NCBI GenBank assembly: GCA_018806915.1
Contig: JAGKQI010000098.1
Location: 1,178,001-1,242,000 of the forward strand
Direction of reading: 5' to 3'
DNA from: Phytophthora colocasiae
Lineage: Eukaryota; Oomycota; Peronosporomycetes; Peronosporales; Peronosporaceae
Length of the DNA: 64,000 nt
A program made the translations under genes and the position numbers. Below are positions 9,368 to 19,529 of this stretch, in pieces (the first letter of the stretch is position 1; every line of letters starts with the position of its first letter). Under the pieces are notes generated by a model. It was not told the DNA's origin. It made no database searches and was given only the letters and a program-made list of their open reading frames with translations.

Positions 9368-10707
9368 TTATCTCCCCGGCTTCTTCGGATCGAATATGCC
9401 AGTCCTCCCCAGTCTCTGCTGAATGCACTTCTTCATTGTATCCCCGAAGGACACTGTGCTCTCTTGCAGTTCACGTAGAACATCAGTGGAGAGGTTCATG
9501 TTGTTGCGCCGAAGCTTCGAGCAGGTCCATCGCGTGCCCACAACCACGAGCTTGTCGTCATCTAACGTGGCTGAAACATCCTTGGCCTTAGTCCCGCTTG
9601 TCTTCTTTTTGAACGCACGCACCATGAACACAGTTGTCGTGTCTCGCCGCACGCGCTCCTCCGGTTTGTACGGGTAAAGTTCGTCTGAATCGACAAAATC
9701 GGCCACAACCAGGCCACAGCTCTCATCTTTTCCTTCTACGAACTCCGAGAACATGACTGTGTTGGACTCCACCAGTGTCCCTTGCGACATCGAAGTTACT
9801 AAACGCATCTGAGAGATTTCTCTCGTGTCGGCTTCGTTGTTTTCACGGATTGTGATGCTGCCGAACATCTCCGAGATGATGATCTCGGCGTTTTGAGCGA
9901 CATCAATGTAGGCATTGAAGACATCTCTGGCGCTGGCTCCGTGGATCGCTCGGTTTTCAAAGATCACTTGACAGAAGTTCTCGCCTGGGCTCTTGTTCTG
10001 CTCTTCTTGATTGTATGTTGCGCATGGATCCAGTCCTTGGTTCCGCGCTGTTATGAATCGCCTTGCCTCTTCTAACTTCCTGTCTTTGAGAGCTACTAGC
10101 ACATTGTGTCGCTCCACGCGGTCTTTTCCCAATCGAATGATAGTCTGCGCTGGATGCAGCGAATTCACATTCTGTTGCTAGAGCATAAACGAATGTCAAG
10201 GTAAGGTTTTATCAAGAGGGGAGAAAGAATGTAAAAGCTCACCAAATGTCCAGCAAGCATCGCCTGCATATTTGCGACCTCCAAGTGCTGCTGCTGAATG
10301 AATTCCTGGAGAACGGTGTTGCTGGCCGCGGTCTGCTCATTTGACTTGGCCGCATCTCCCTGTTGAACCAACACGCGGTACTTGAGCTCCTCGAGTTGTT
10401 GCTGTAGTTTCTCCATTTGGTCCGTCAACTCCACTTTCTGTTCTCGTCGGACGTCGTACGTGGTTTTGCGCTTCTTTTTAGCATCTGTGGCCTCCGTTGT
10501 GCTGCGCTTACGCGTGGCTGCCACTGCTTCTTGTAGGTCGGTCTCATCCGGCATCCAGCCCTGGAAGGTGCCCATTGAACGGTTGGCGTGTTCTTGGTCC
10601 GCTCCACTGCTTTCCCCTGACGAATCGGGGAGAGGTGCTTGGAGAGCGTCTTCCCACGACGAAGAACCGTCCAGCGCGTAGGCGAATGCTGGCATGTCGT
10701 GGTCCAT
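9368..10707 (-). CDS. Coiled-coil/START-like family protein, copy 2
   Basis: Exons 10707-10243 and 10177-9368 give 424 aa. Residues 1-75 are acidic (opening MDHDMPAFAYALDGSSS). A Lys/Arg-rich patch (AKKKRKTTYDVRREQK) leads into the heptad coiled coil QMEKLQQQLEELKYRVL. Exon 2 opens QQNVNSLHPAQTIIRLG and holds the START-like region with SEMFGSITIRENNEAD, VESNTVMFSEFVEG, ELYPYKPEERVRRDTT and TRWTCSKL. It is closely similar to copy 4 at 28520, which shares even the bases around the start codon. The basic patch could serve nuclear import or DNA contact. The promoter side holds a long palindrome (10717-10782) that copy 4 lacks. Confidence 0.85.
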
Positions 10708-10716
10708 GGCTAATAC

Positions 10717-10782
10717 TCCCCTTCGTCAAGTAACGTCACCTTTGAATAGCCATTGGCTATTCATACTTGACGAAGGGGAGTG
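10717..10782. repeat. Promoter palindrome of START copy 2
   Basis: Outer arms CTCCCCTTCGTCAAGTA and TACTTGACGAAGGGGAG are perfect reverse complements; an inner pair GAATAGCCA/TGGCTATTC lies at the centre. The forward-strand segment GTAACGTCACCTTTGAATAG at about 10732-10751 matches the sequence just upstream of the ATG of copy 4 (28500-28519), but here it points away from its gene. The palindrome begins 10 bp before the ATG, so it covers the likely promoter. Confidence 0.8.
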
Positions 10783-11252
10783 ATAAATCTGGTGTGACTA
10801 AGCTGGTCCTGTGGCCACAGCAGGGGATACCCTTTGAGATGTGACACTGAATACTTCCTTGTTGAAAATCGTTGTGGAACTTGAGCAACATGTTGAGTGC
10901 TCGAGTGCTCCGTGGTTAAAGTCTCCTTCGCAATGAAAGCTGAGTACTTTAGTGAAGATTGCTACAGGTTGGCATAAGTCTGAAGGTTCTGGAAGTTGAG
11001 AATTGTCACTCGGCAAGTCTGTGAAGAATCTTTTCACTAAAGATCGATCACCTTGAAACAACGTCTCCATTTGGCCAGCAACACACGAGATGGCAAATTT
11101 GCACTGACAATCATTATGCGCTTCTTTTCACTAGCAACTCAAAACCTGAAATGAGTCGATCGACAACTACATGCAGAGGTACTTAGGCTATTGTTGCTGC
11201 AAAAGGTAAGCACGAAACTCGATTATCTTTTGCCTCCCACATTGACCTTCCG

Positions 11253-11395
11253 TGCCCTAAAACGACTTGGAAAACGTCTCGGTGAACAATCATAAATCCT
11301 GTTGACCACGTTCTGTTCAGAGAAAGACCATGCCCTAAAACGACTTGGAAAACGTCTCGGTGAACAATCATAAATCCTGTTGACCACGTTCTGTT
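11253..11395. repeat. 78-bp tandem duplication
   Basis: The unit starting TGCCCTAAAACGACTTGG at 11253 repeats at 11331 with almost no change and breaks off near CGTTCTGTT at 11395. It lies 70-210 bp upstream of START copy 3 and may be part of its promoter region or an unrelated replication-slippage product. Confidence 0.85.
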
Positions 11396-11465
11396 AGACC
11401 ATGAGCTCACCATCAACGAAGTACATGTATGCGCAGTGGATCAGTTGGCATTTTGACTCTAAGCT

Positions 11466-12681
11466 ATGCGTAGTAGCACAGTAAGCGAACCTCTGCTGGG
11501 AGGAACGTCTTCCTGGCTTGAGCTGTTGCATCAGAACACGAGCGAGGTGGAAAGCAGTAGCGAAGACGCAGCAAACAATGAAAAAAAATCAGTCAAAGTG
11601 ACCAAGAGAACAGTTTCTAATCCTAAAAGACCAGCCAAGAAGCGCCGGACAACTTACGACATCCGCAAGCAGCAGAAGGCCGATATCCTGGCAGAAATGT
11701 CCAAGCTGGAAAAGCAGTTAGAACTGCTCAAGAATCGGGTGCTGATCGAGCAGGGGGAGGCCAATTCGACCATTGAACGTACCGAAGCTGCTAATTCAGT
11801 CTTGCAAGAAATCGCCCAGAAGCAACACGTGACGATCGCTGGGGTGCAGTCGATGCTAGTGGCTCACATGGTTAGAAATTTGTACGTTTGTTTATTTAAA
11901 CTGGAAATTTGCTAAATAATTGTCTTGAATGCAGCAACAGAGCTTCTCAGCCCTGCATCCAACCCAAAAAGTGATCAAACTAACCGCAGACCGAGCGGAA
12001 CGTCAAAGAATTTTGATAGCGATGAAAGACCAAAAAATCCGTGAAGCCAAACGATTTATTACGGCTTGGAGTCAAGGACTTGACCCGAATTCGACCTTTT
12101 CGCAAGAAAATCACTTTGAATCCCCCAATGGAGGGTTTTCAGTTATTCGAGTGGATAATGCTCCACTATCCAACACTACTGTCAGAGATGTTTTCGACGC
12201 CATTATGCATTCAATGCAGAATGCAGAGATTCTAATATCCGAACTGTTTGGAAGTATCACAATTCGTGAAGACACAGACTTCAACGCCTCCGATATCTCC
12301 CAGATACGACTCGTGTCCTCGACGACGCATGGGGCAGTGGTTGAATCTAACTCGGTGATCTTTTCCGAAGTCGTTGACGGGCCTGATGGCTATGGGATTA
12401 TAGCAGCAGATTTTGTGGATGAGGACGAATTGTATCCGTATCGCACTGACGAACGCGTGAGGCGAGATACAATTACGATTGTGTTGATAAAGTATGCTCC
12501 ATCTTGTGGCAAAGCAAACGACGAGCAACGGGTGGTAGGAACTCGCTGGACGTGCTTGAATCTAGCACATACTCAACTGGATATCCCTAAAGACGGTCTG
12601 AAAGAGTTACAAGAGGTGTCGATGGCATGGGGAGACACGATAATGAAGTGCATCATGGAACGTTTAGCAAAAAAGCAATGA
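11466..12681 (+). CDS. Coiled-coil/START-like family protein, copy 3
   Basis: Exons 11466-11870 and 11935-12681 give 383 aa. The N-terminal part is Ser/Glu-rich, followed by a basic patch (RPAKKRRTTYDIRKQQK) and a coiled coil (MSKLEKQLELLKNRVL). Exon 2 opens QQSFSALHPTQKVIKL, and the START-like region has SELFGSITIREDTDFN, VESNSVIFSEV, ELYPYRTDERVRRDTI and GTRWTCLNLA. The donor is the weaker GTTAGA, but the splice position matches the other copies exactly. It ends 70 bp from the convergent ABCG gene. Ligand and role are unknown; START folds usually bind lipids or sterols. Confidence 0.82.
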
Positions 12682-12750
12682 AAGAAACGTTTAGGATTCG
12701 GGGAAAGATGGAATTGGCAAGAGCTAGATGCTCTGATCGTCTGTGCAGCT

Positions 12751-14586
12751 TTAATTCTTCTGACGCAAGCGCATCCAGATCGCGATGAACGCAATGGCAC
12801 GGAAGGCGACGTTTAGAAGCAGCAACAGGAGTGAATCGCCCAGAGCAGACCGAGAGATCATGCTATAGCTTTCCAGCACCTCCTGACCCGTACGAGCAGT
12901 GCAGTTGGCTGTGTCACACGAAATGGAGTCCACAGCGTTCCAGAAGATCTTCATGACAGCCTCGTAGCCGTACTTGATAGGCGAAATGTACTGGATCCAG
13001 ACGAAGTAATCCGGACAGTCGTCCGAGTTGATGAGCAGGCCACCGAACAGCATGAAGGGCATGATGAGAACCATACCGATGAGTGGCGCAATGTCGACAC
13101 GCGGCACCAAGCACGAGACCATGTAGGCCATACCGATCGCACAGCTATTGAGGAGGATCAAGACGATCTGCAGGTAAAGGTAAACGTCGAAGCCGTGACC
13201 GATTCCGATGAGGAAGTAAACGGGCACGAAGACGACGATCGGCAGGATAATCTGCATCGGAAGCTCGCTCACGTTCTTAGAGAGGAACCAGGAGAAGAGA
13301 TGATACAGTCCAGCCTTGTACTCGCGGGAAATGAGTGCCAGCTCCATGGGGACCGACACAAACACGGGGTTGGCTGTCACGACGATTTGGTTGGTGACCA
13401 TGAAGAAGAAGGCACCTGTGAAGTTCTGGATGCCCTTCTGGTCCAGTTCCAGCTGCAAGTAGATCAATCCAACGATGACAGCGAGAAACAAGTTCTGAAT
13501 GAACGGTACTCGCAGAGCGAAGCCGTCGCGAAGGAACCGAAGGATGTTACGTTGCGCCAAGACGCTCACTTGTGTGAGCAGATTGACACGCGTGTTCTCC
13601 AGTTGTTCGTTTTGCAGCATTGAGATCGACTCCGAATGTTCCAGCTTCACGTGCTTTCGCCACTCATCCTTGAGAGCTTCCACACGTGCCACTCCGTCTT
13701 GGTCGGTAGCTTTGTCAATGACGACAAGTTGGCGCATGAAATAGTCAGACGGATTGATCTGTGGTGGACACGGGTATCCGAGCGACGAGAAGTAGTCCAC
13801 AGACTGACTTGCCTTCCCTTGGTACACGGGTGAACCATCAGAGAGCAAGTAGAGCTGGTCAAAGATGGCGAAAACCTCGGACGAAGGCTGGTGGATCGTT
13901 GCGAGAACCGTTCGACCGTCTCTTGCTATTTGCTGAAGCTGCTTGATCACTGTTTCGGCCATGAAGCTGTCAAGACCGGACGTGGGCTCGTCAGCGAACA
14001 GAATAGACGGGTTCGTCAAGATCTCAGTCGCAAATGACAACCTTTTCCGTTCACCACCGGAGATGCCACGCAGCGATTCTCCGCCGATGAAGGTGTCCCG
14101 ACATTTCATGAGTCCAAGCTCTTCCATTACCTCATCCACACGCTTCGTGTACTGCTCCTTGCTGTATGTCTTGCCCATGCGCAACCTGGCTTGGAACAAC
14201 AAGTGCTCCTTCACCGTCAGCGTCTCGTAGAACAGATCGTCATGCACGACATACGAGGCCATGCGTTTAGTCGCCTTAGTCCATGGTTGGCCGTTCAGAA
14301 GGATTTCACCCTCCACGCCGCTATTACGTCCGGAGATGCAATCAAGCAACGAGCTTTTGCCTGCCCCGGAAGGCCCCATGATGACGAGCAGCTCACCAGG
14401 CTTGGCTGACCCACTGACATTGTTCAGGATGACTTTCTCCTCCGTCTTCTTCGTCGACGGGTTCTTCACCTCCGCCTTGAGGCTGAGGTTACGCCATTGC
14501 AGCGTGAATTGAGCCGGTCCCGATGCGAAGCTCTGGGCTTTGGGAGTGTCGTTCACTTGGATAAAGTGATTCGTGGGAGATGCCAT
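12751..14586 (-). CDS. ABCG half-size transporter
   Basis: The 611-aa protein has the ABCG order, nucleotide-binding domain first and membrane domain second. Walker A is GPSGAGKSSLLD near residue 75, the signature is ISGGERKRLS, and Walker B is SILFADEPTSGLD. About six membrane segments follow from around residue 355 (for example FLAVIVGLIYLQL, FMVTNQIVVTANPVF, IILPIVVFVPVYFLIG), with the Cys-containing extracellular loop before the last one. Half-transporters of this family dimerise and move lipids, sterols or xenobiotics across the plasma membrane; the substrate here cannot be told. The ATG at 14586 is chosen because the frame extension to 14592 has no upstream ATG and a core promoter lies about 50 bp upstream. 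There is no intron. Confidence 0.93.
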   Translation of the reverse strand: MASPTNHFIQVNDTPKAQSFASGPAQFTLQWRNLSLKAEVKNPSTKKTEEKVILNNVSGSAKPGELLVIMGPSGAGKSSLLDCISGRNSGVEGEILLNGQPWTKATKRMASYVVHDDLFYETLTVKEHLLFQARLRMGKTYSKEQYTKRVDEVMEELGLMKCRDTFIGGESLRGISGGERKRLSFATEILTNPSILFADEPTSGLDSFMAETVIKQLQQIARDGRTVLATIHQPSSEVFAIFDQLYLLSDGSPVYQGKASQSVDYFSSLGYPCPPQINPSDYFMRQLVVIDKATDQDGVARVEALKDEWRKHVKLEHSESISMLQNEQLENTRVNLLTQVSVLAQRNILRFLRDGFALRVPFIQNLFLAVIVGLIYLQLELDQKGIQNFTGAFFFMVTNQIVVTANPVFVSVPMELALISREYKAGLYHLFSWFLSKNVSELPMQIILPIVVFVPVYFLIGIGHGFDVYLYLQIVLILLNSCAIGMAYMVSCLVPRVDIAPLIGMVLIMPFMLFGGLLINSDDCPDYFVWIQYISPIKYGYEAVMKIFWNAVDSISCDTANCTARTGQEVLESYSMISRSALGDSLLLLLLNVAFRAIAFIAIWMRLRQKN

Positions 14587-14634
14587 GATCAAAAACGTAG
14601 GTTGGAAGTCGAGTCGAAGTGCGCCCCACTGTAC

Positions 14635-14649
14635 AAAATGGAATATGAG
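14635..14649 (-). promoter_or_regulatory. Oomycete core promoter of the ABCG gene
   Basis: On the minus strand the sequence CTCATATTCCATTTT matches the oomycete initiator plus flanking-region consensus GCTCATTYYNCAWTTT at all but one of the compared positions. It lies 49 bp upstream of the ATG at 14586, a normal distance. Confidence 0.7.
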
Positions 14650-15020
14650 TGGATGGAGTCCGGGGAGGTTTGTAGCGGGTCACGTGTGTTTGATCGTAAC
14701 GCTGGAGCAAGTGGCCATCAAATTGAAGGAGCGGTAGATTACTCTCGGAGACAACACCGTCATTCTACTCTAGCGAAAAATTGCTTACCACCAGATTAGC
14801 ACCGCCATGAATATGTAATCCCCTGCTGTTGGTAGCGTGCCCATCAATAGAAGCAATTGTCAGTAACGTGGTGTGGTCATCGGTTCTAGGGACAAGGTTG
14901 TTGATGCCGGACTAAAAGGATCACCAGCTCGTGCTAACGAAAACCAGCCAATCGTCAGGTAACTTGCAGACAAGTTAGACTCTTGTACAAACAATGTTTG
15001 TCAAACATCCATGCGCATAT

Positions 15021-15030
15021 CGGTGGTTCG
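15021..15030. repeat. Left target duplication of the MULE
   Basis: CGGTGGTTCG, repeated at 18081-18090. The next base is G on both sides, so the duplication could be 11 bp. Confidence 0.85.
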
Positions 15031-15239
15031 GTATGCCTTTTTTTGGGTCAAACTCTGCGCAGGTCAACTCGTGCGCAAGTCTCTTTTTGGGTCAACTTCT
15101 GCGCAACTTGCGCAGAAGTTGACCCTTGAAGAGGCCATTATCTTACCAAGTGATAAAACTGTAACAAATTATTTTTCTTCCACCTAAACTTTTATTAATT
15201 ATTTGAGGTGAAAGTTTAAAAGGTGTTTTGCTTGCTCTG

Positions 15240-15575
15240 CAATTTTAGTATGCCTATAGGGCGTGCGCTTAGATAGGCTGTTGCTTATCAGGTGGCGTGG
15301 GTTCAAACCCCACTCCTGTAGAGAAGCTCGATGCTTGAGGTAAGTGTCGTGTGCAAATCCTCTGTCAGGTCTGAGACATAACCAAGGACCTGGGTCGTCC
15401 GTCACGCTCTTCAGAGTGAGTCTCTTGTGATCAGACTTGACTTGACTATTACGAGTAATAATCCACCGCGACAGTTCAGTCGCTAAGTCGTTTGGCAGAT
15501 GGTAAGCGGGATTAATCCCTGGGCACAAACGTTCTCAGTTGGTTAGAGCCTCTACCTTTACATGTTTTGACAATG
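15240..15575 (+). other. tRNA-like fragments inside the MULE
   Basis: At 15297-15313 the sequence GTGGGTTCAAACCCCAC forms a perfect T-arm (5-bp stem, 7-base loop, RNA polymerase III B-box). At about 15534-15551 CTCAGTTGGTTAGAGCC matches a tRNA D-arm/A-box. The two lie in the wrong order for a single tRNA and no full cloverleaf can be drawn, so neither is a functional tRNA gene. They may be captured tRNA or SINE pieces. Confidence 0.4.
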
Positions 15576-15779
15576 TCAAAGCTGTATAGTGGAATCAAGT
15601 CATTTTTATACTTTCTAAATTTTGAAAGCCAATACAACTCTAAAAAATCCTTCAAATTCATGTTTATTATTCTGTGTTGTTTGATTTCATTGAATGTAAA
15701 AATGCAAATTGAAAGAAGAGTGAACTCTAGACTACTTTTTAGTACTCCGATGACATCCGAATCCGAAGCGTCCAATCCA

Positions 15780-17620
15780 GAATCGTCCACAAAGTCCGAG
15801 TCCAACTCGAATCTTGGTGCTTGTTGGGGGTCAGCGTGTTCTGGAGCTATGGCCCTACGGTTGGAAATATCTTCGATGAGGCGTACATTTTTGCGACTCT
15901 GGCGCTCGATGACACTGATGAACTGGATCACGTCTGGATGTGGCACTGTGTAACGGGGTTACACGGCGCTGCGCGCCTTGGCTACAATAGGTGTGGTATA
16001 CACCATCCAGGTCACAAGTCACAGATCCGTGTACGACACATAGTGTTTCTCACACGTCACATATGTAGCCAGTTGCTGGCTGTTAGCTCAGAGCCACACA
16101 TTGCATTTGATTAGGATTTAGTATGTTAGATACTAAATCCGTTACATTCAGGATTAGGGCAATAAAATAAATAAAAATCAGTTTGCATTTTACATAATTA
16201 GTGTTAGTTCCTTTATTAAAGGGACACTGATTGTGAGAGTCCCGTATTTAGTGGACTACTTGGTTCTTGTATAGAACTGAAGGCTAGTGCCTTGCAAGCA
16301 GGACTCTACGAGTCAACCAAACTTCCTCTGTGCCGTGCACACCTACGCAGCCCCGCTGCACACTGGAAATGCTTCGTTTAGTGTTCGGTTGTACCGTTCG
16401 AGAGGGTTATTCGTTCTATTCACGATGTCTTCGTCCAACCCATTGATATTCCACCACTCCGGCACAAATTTCTTGATCCATGTGCGCTTGAAATATTTCC
16501 AGAACTTCTTCCAATTGTCCTTTGAATAAGAAATTCCTTGGTCTCCACAGTCACGCTTGATCATGTGACGAACATCTTGAATCCCGCGAAAAACAATATC
16601 GCATCGACGAATCACAGTGAGGCGATCAATGCATCCGTCGCGCATGGCGAGACTCACCTCAGATGAAAAGAGAGGATTGATGCTGCTTCATTCGATCCAT
16701 GAGCTTTGGGTGTGCCCATCCAATCAATCTGTGAAGAACTTCGTCTTCGTAATACGTCAAATGAAACTGAAAAAATTTAAGTCCCGGACTGTGTTTCACG
16801 TCGCACAAAGGTTCCATTTCCAAACACCCAAAAATCTCCCGCCGAAAATGTTTGCTTCTAGTCCGGTACAATCGGCCTATGCTTTTTGGTCGCTCCTTGG
16901 ATTTTCGTCACCATAAAACCGATCACGAATAATCCCCCAAACTCTTTCTGGTGTAAGGGTCACGTCTTTAATTCCGATTTCATCGGTTGCTAACAGCATT
17001 TGCTGCTTCTAATTCTCGACAAACGGTGCAGATCCGTCTGGAGCTTGGACCAATTCTGGAACACATCCAGATTTGTGTCTGCCTTCGACGACAACACCTC
17101 GTTGTGAAACTTTTAACTTGACAAAACACCCGGTATGACGGTAGGCACTGCAGCGATAATTGGTTGTAGATTCCCCGCTGTGGTAAAATGCGTAAGTATG
17201 CCCACGGTATGTTACTGACTTAGAGTCTGTTACCGGTTCTACGCCGTCTGGAAGTCGAGAATCGCCTTCATCGACATGACGGTCGTTCTCTGCATCGAAG
17301 TTGTCGTCACCTTCAACCAAACGATCATCTCTCTCCTCGTCAAGGCTATCGTCAGCTTGACCCCCGTCTCTGTCGCTCCACACAGATCCTGAACTTGACG
17401 ACCGGTTAAACATCATCTCCGTATATCGCGGGTCGTCATCATCACCATCACGATCGAAACTCCAGTGGGAGTCGGATGGTGATGACTGACTCGGAATGAT
17501 CTCAGTGTGTCCCGACGACACATCACTCATAGGGGAGCCTTGCATGGAGCCTTCGCCTTCACTGACACGCGAGGGGAGAATTTCAAGGTTGTCATCGGAG
17601 GTGTAGTCGGGTCGGAACAT
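15780..17620 (-). pseudogene. Decayed MULE transposase with FLYWCH-like finger
   Basis: The frame starting at 17620 has a long acidic N-terminus, then a FLYWCH-like zinc-binding region (YRGHTYAFYHSGES ... YRCSAYRHTGCFVKLKV), and hits an in-frame TAG at 17009. The same frame continues with ATDEIGIKDVTLTPERVWG. After another stop, the next segment (16871-16659) reads RLYRTRSKHFRREIF and FFQFHLTYYEDEVLHRLIGWAHP, then stops right where the first catalytic Asp of the family should come. The following segment (16657-16343) already belongs to the C-terminal part, with NNPLERYNRTLNEAFP. A last piece (15946-15800) reads HPDVIQFISVIERQSR. The catalytic core is therefore deleted and several frames are broken. 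Confidence 0.85.
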
Positions 17621-18080
17621 GGTGCCGGAAAGGGACTTGGTTGCTCTTGGACTTGGTAGTGGACTTGAGTCGGAAAGATTGAAAATGAGGTGCTAGGAAA
17701 TGAACAAGTGTTGGTTATTTTCCTCGTGCAGTGCCTGCTGGGATCGACCAAAATCTCCTACAGATGCCACACCTAAAAATCACACCGTCTCATGTTACAC
17801 AGTCTCGTTTTACGCAGTGTCGTGTAGGCTATACTCTACACAAGTGTGACAACATCCCACCAATCGTTTCGTAACGAACACGCTATATTCAGTTATAGTT
17901 TAACATACGCGATATGATTGGTTAAATTTCAGATTAATTTATAAAACCTGGCAGTCGTGATATTTTTGACCACGATTTGACCCAAGAAAAGACATGCGCA
18001 AGAGTTGCGCAGAAGTTGACCCAAAAAGAGAGTTGCGCACGAGTTGACCTGCGCAGAGTTTGACCCAAAAAAATCGTTCC

Positions 18081-18090
18081 CGGTGGTTCG
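18081..18090. repeat. Right target duplication of the MULE
   Basis: CGGTGGTTCG, perfect copy of 15021-15030. Confidence 0.85.
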
Positions 18091-19521
18091 GGCACGAGGC
18101 TGGTGTGCTCCGATGGTGCTGCTCACTATTCATTCTCCAACTTACTGAGGTACCTGAACACTCCAAGCGATGTCCGTCTCCCAGCCACCCGCAGAGGAAT
18201 CGGTCCCCAGTCTCGACATCCAGGAGCACCGTGTGGATCCACTAACGCTCTCGGACTCGTACATTAGCTCTGTATCACCGAGAAATCCAGCGGAAGTGAA
18301 GAATTCAACACGCACGCAACGGTGGCTGCGGTCTTGGATCGCAACGCGGTGGCATCTGTCACGCACCATTTACTCCGTGCCAATTCCGACACTCACTGCT
18401 CGGTTCGACATAAAGCGGGGGGATGTAGTGCTCACTCTCCCACTGCTGCTGGTTTTGTTGGCGGCCTGTGTGGTGTTGACTAGTGACCATGACGTTAAGA
18501 TGTCCGGCATGCCTCCGACGTTCACGATGATGCTTGTCTTCGGACTTGCAGTGCGGAACAATTCGCTGCTGTTGACTGCCACGGGTTTGTCCTTCGAGCG
18601 CGCGCTCTTTTACCACAAGTTATTTGCCTACGCGACGATCATCCTGACAGCTCTGCACGCCTTCTCATACAGACTGGCCGATGACGACGGAAAGGAACAA
18701 GACAAGGAATCCAAGGTCCGTACGGGAGCGATCGCGTTCATAGCAATGATCTTCATGTACCTCCTTTCACTCAACAGAATCCGGCGCCGCTACTTCGAGT
18801 TCTTCGTGCGCTTTCACTGGATCCTCTTCATCATCATCATAGTAGCGGTTGTAGCCCACGGCGGATTCTTTGCACTCTTCGGCATCATACCATGGTTCAT
18901 CGACATGCTCTATCGTCTCGTGTTTCGTGCTCGCACTTACACTCGCGGGTCAGCCAAAAGTGCTGCTCCAATGGGTATCATAGCTCGCGATCAAGTGTCA
19001 GTCCACGCACTACCCGGTAACATCACACGTATCCAATTTCCACGTGTTCGTAAGGACACAGGCAAAGCTTTCGAGTACGAAGCCGGCCAGTACGCGTTCC
19101 TGTGCATTCCGTCGATCTCGTCGCTCGAGTGGCACCCGTTCACCATCTCGTCGTCTCCGCATGAAGCGCTGGTCACGTTCCACATCAAAGGACTAGGAGA
19201 CTGGACAGAGAAGGTCAAGACGGCAGCTATTGATGCCACAGATTCGTCTCCGTTCGACATTCTACTGGATGGTCCTTACGGGAGTGTGTCGGTGGACATT
19301 GAGAACCCATCAGTTTACTCGCACTATGTTCTGTTCTCTGGTGGCGTCGGTGTGACTCCGATGCGCTCCATTGTCAACTGGTTGTACAGTGAACACCGCT
19401 CTGGCCTCCACTCAGACATCAAGAATGTGCACTTTGTGTGGTCTGTACGTGATCGCGACCTTATCCAGGCGCTGGTCGACGGCACAGAGTCTCAATACGT
19501 TGAAGGCAGTCTCGAATCGTA

Positions 19522-19529
19522 CTTCCCAG
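19522..19529. repeat. Left target duplication of outer hAT
   Basis: CTTCCCAG, identical to 27868-27875. The second copy continues into the 3' part of the flavocytochrome reading frame. Confidence 0.9.

Larger units (their letters stand above)
10708..11465. other. Intergenic between divergent paralogues
   Basis: This spacer separates START-family copies 2 (leftward) and 3 (rightward). It holds the promoter palindrome at 10717-10782 and a 78-bp tandem duplication at 11253-11395. No gene is evident. Confidence 0.6.
15031..18080 (-). mobile_element. MULE transposon, internally deleted
   Basis: Terminal inverted repeats of 71 bp (15038-15108 and 18003-18073, one mismatch) begin with seven T and GGGTCAAACTCTGCGCAGG. 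The flanks are a perfect 10-bp direct repeat CGGTGGTTCG at 15021-15030 and 18081-18090, the target duplication size of Mutator-like elements. Within the left repeat, 15089-15125 is itself a perfect hairpin. The minus strand carries a decayed transposase (separate entries). The element lies 80 bp upstream of the broken ferric-reductase gene, so its insertion may have affected that promoter. Confidence 0.9.

Noticed and set aside
10798..11070. 90-codon minus-strand frame between START paralogues
   Set aside because: No similarity to anything I recognise and no promoter or paralogue; left as non-coding.
11183..11416. Minus-strand frame with an internal peptide repeat
   Set aside because: The repeat only reflects the 78-bp tandem DNA duplication (a multiple of three).
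13195..13623. Plus-strand frames across the ABCG gene
   Set aside because: Antisense shadows; acidic His/Asp-rich translation typical of reversed membrane-protein codons.
15199..15528. 109-codon minus-strand frame with tRNA-like DNA
   Set aside because: It lies inside the MULE over tRNA-like fragments; no protein family is visible.
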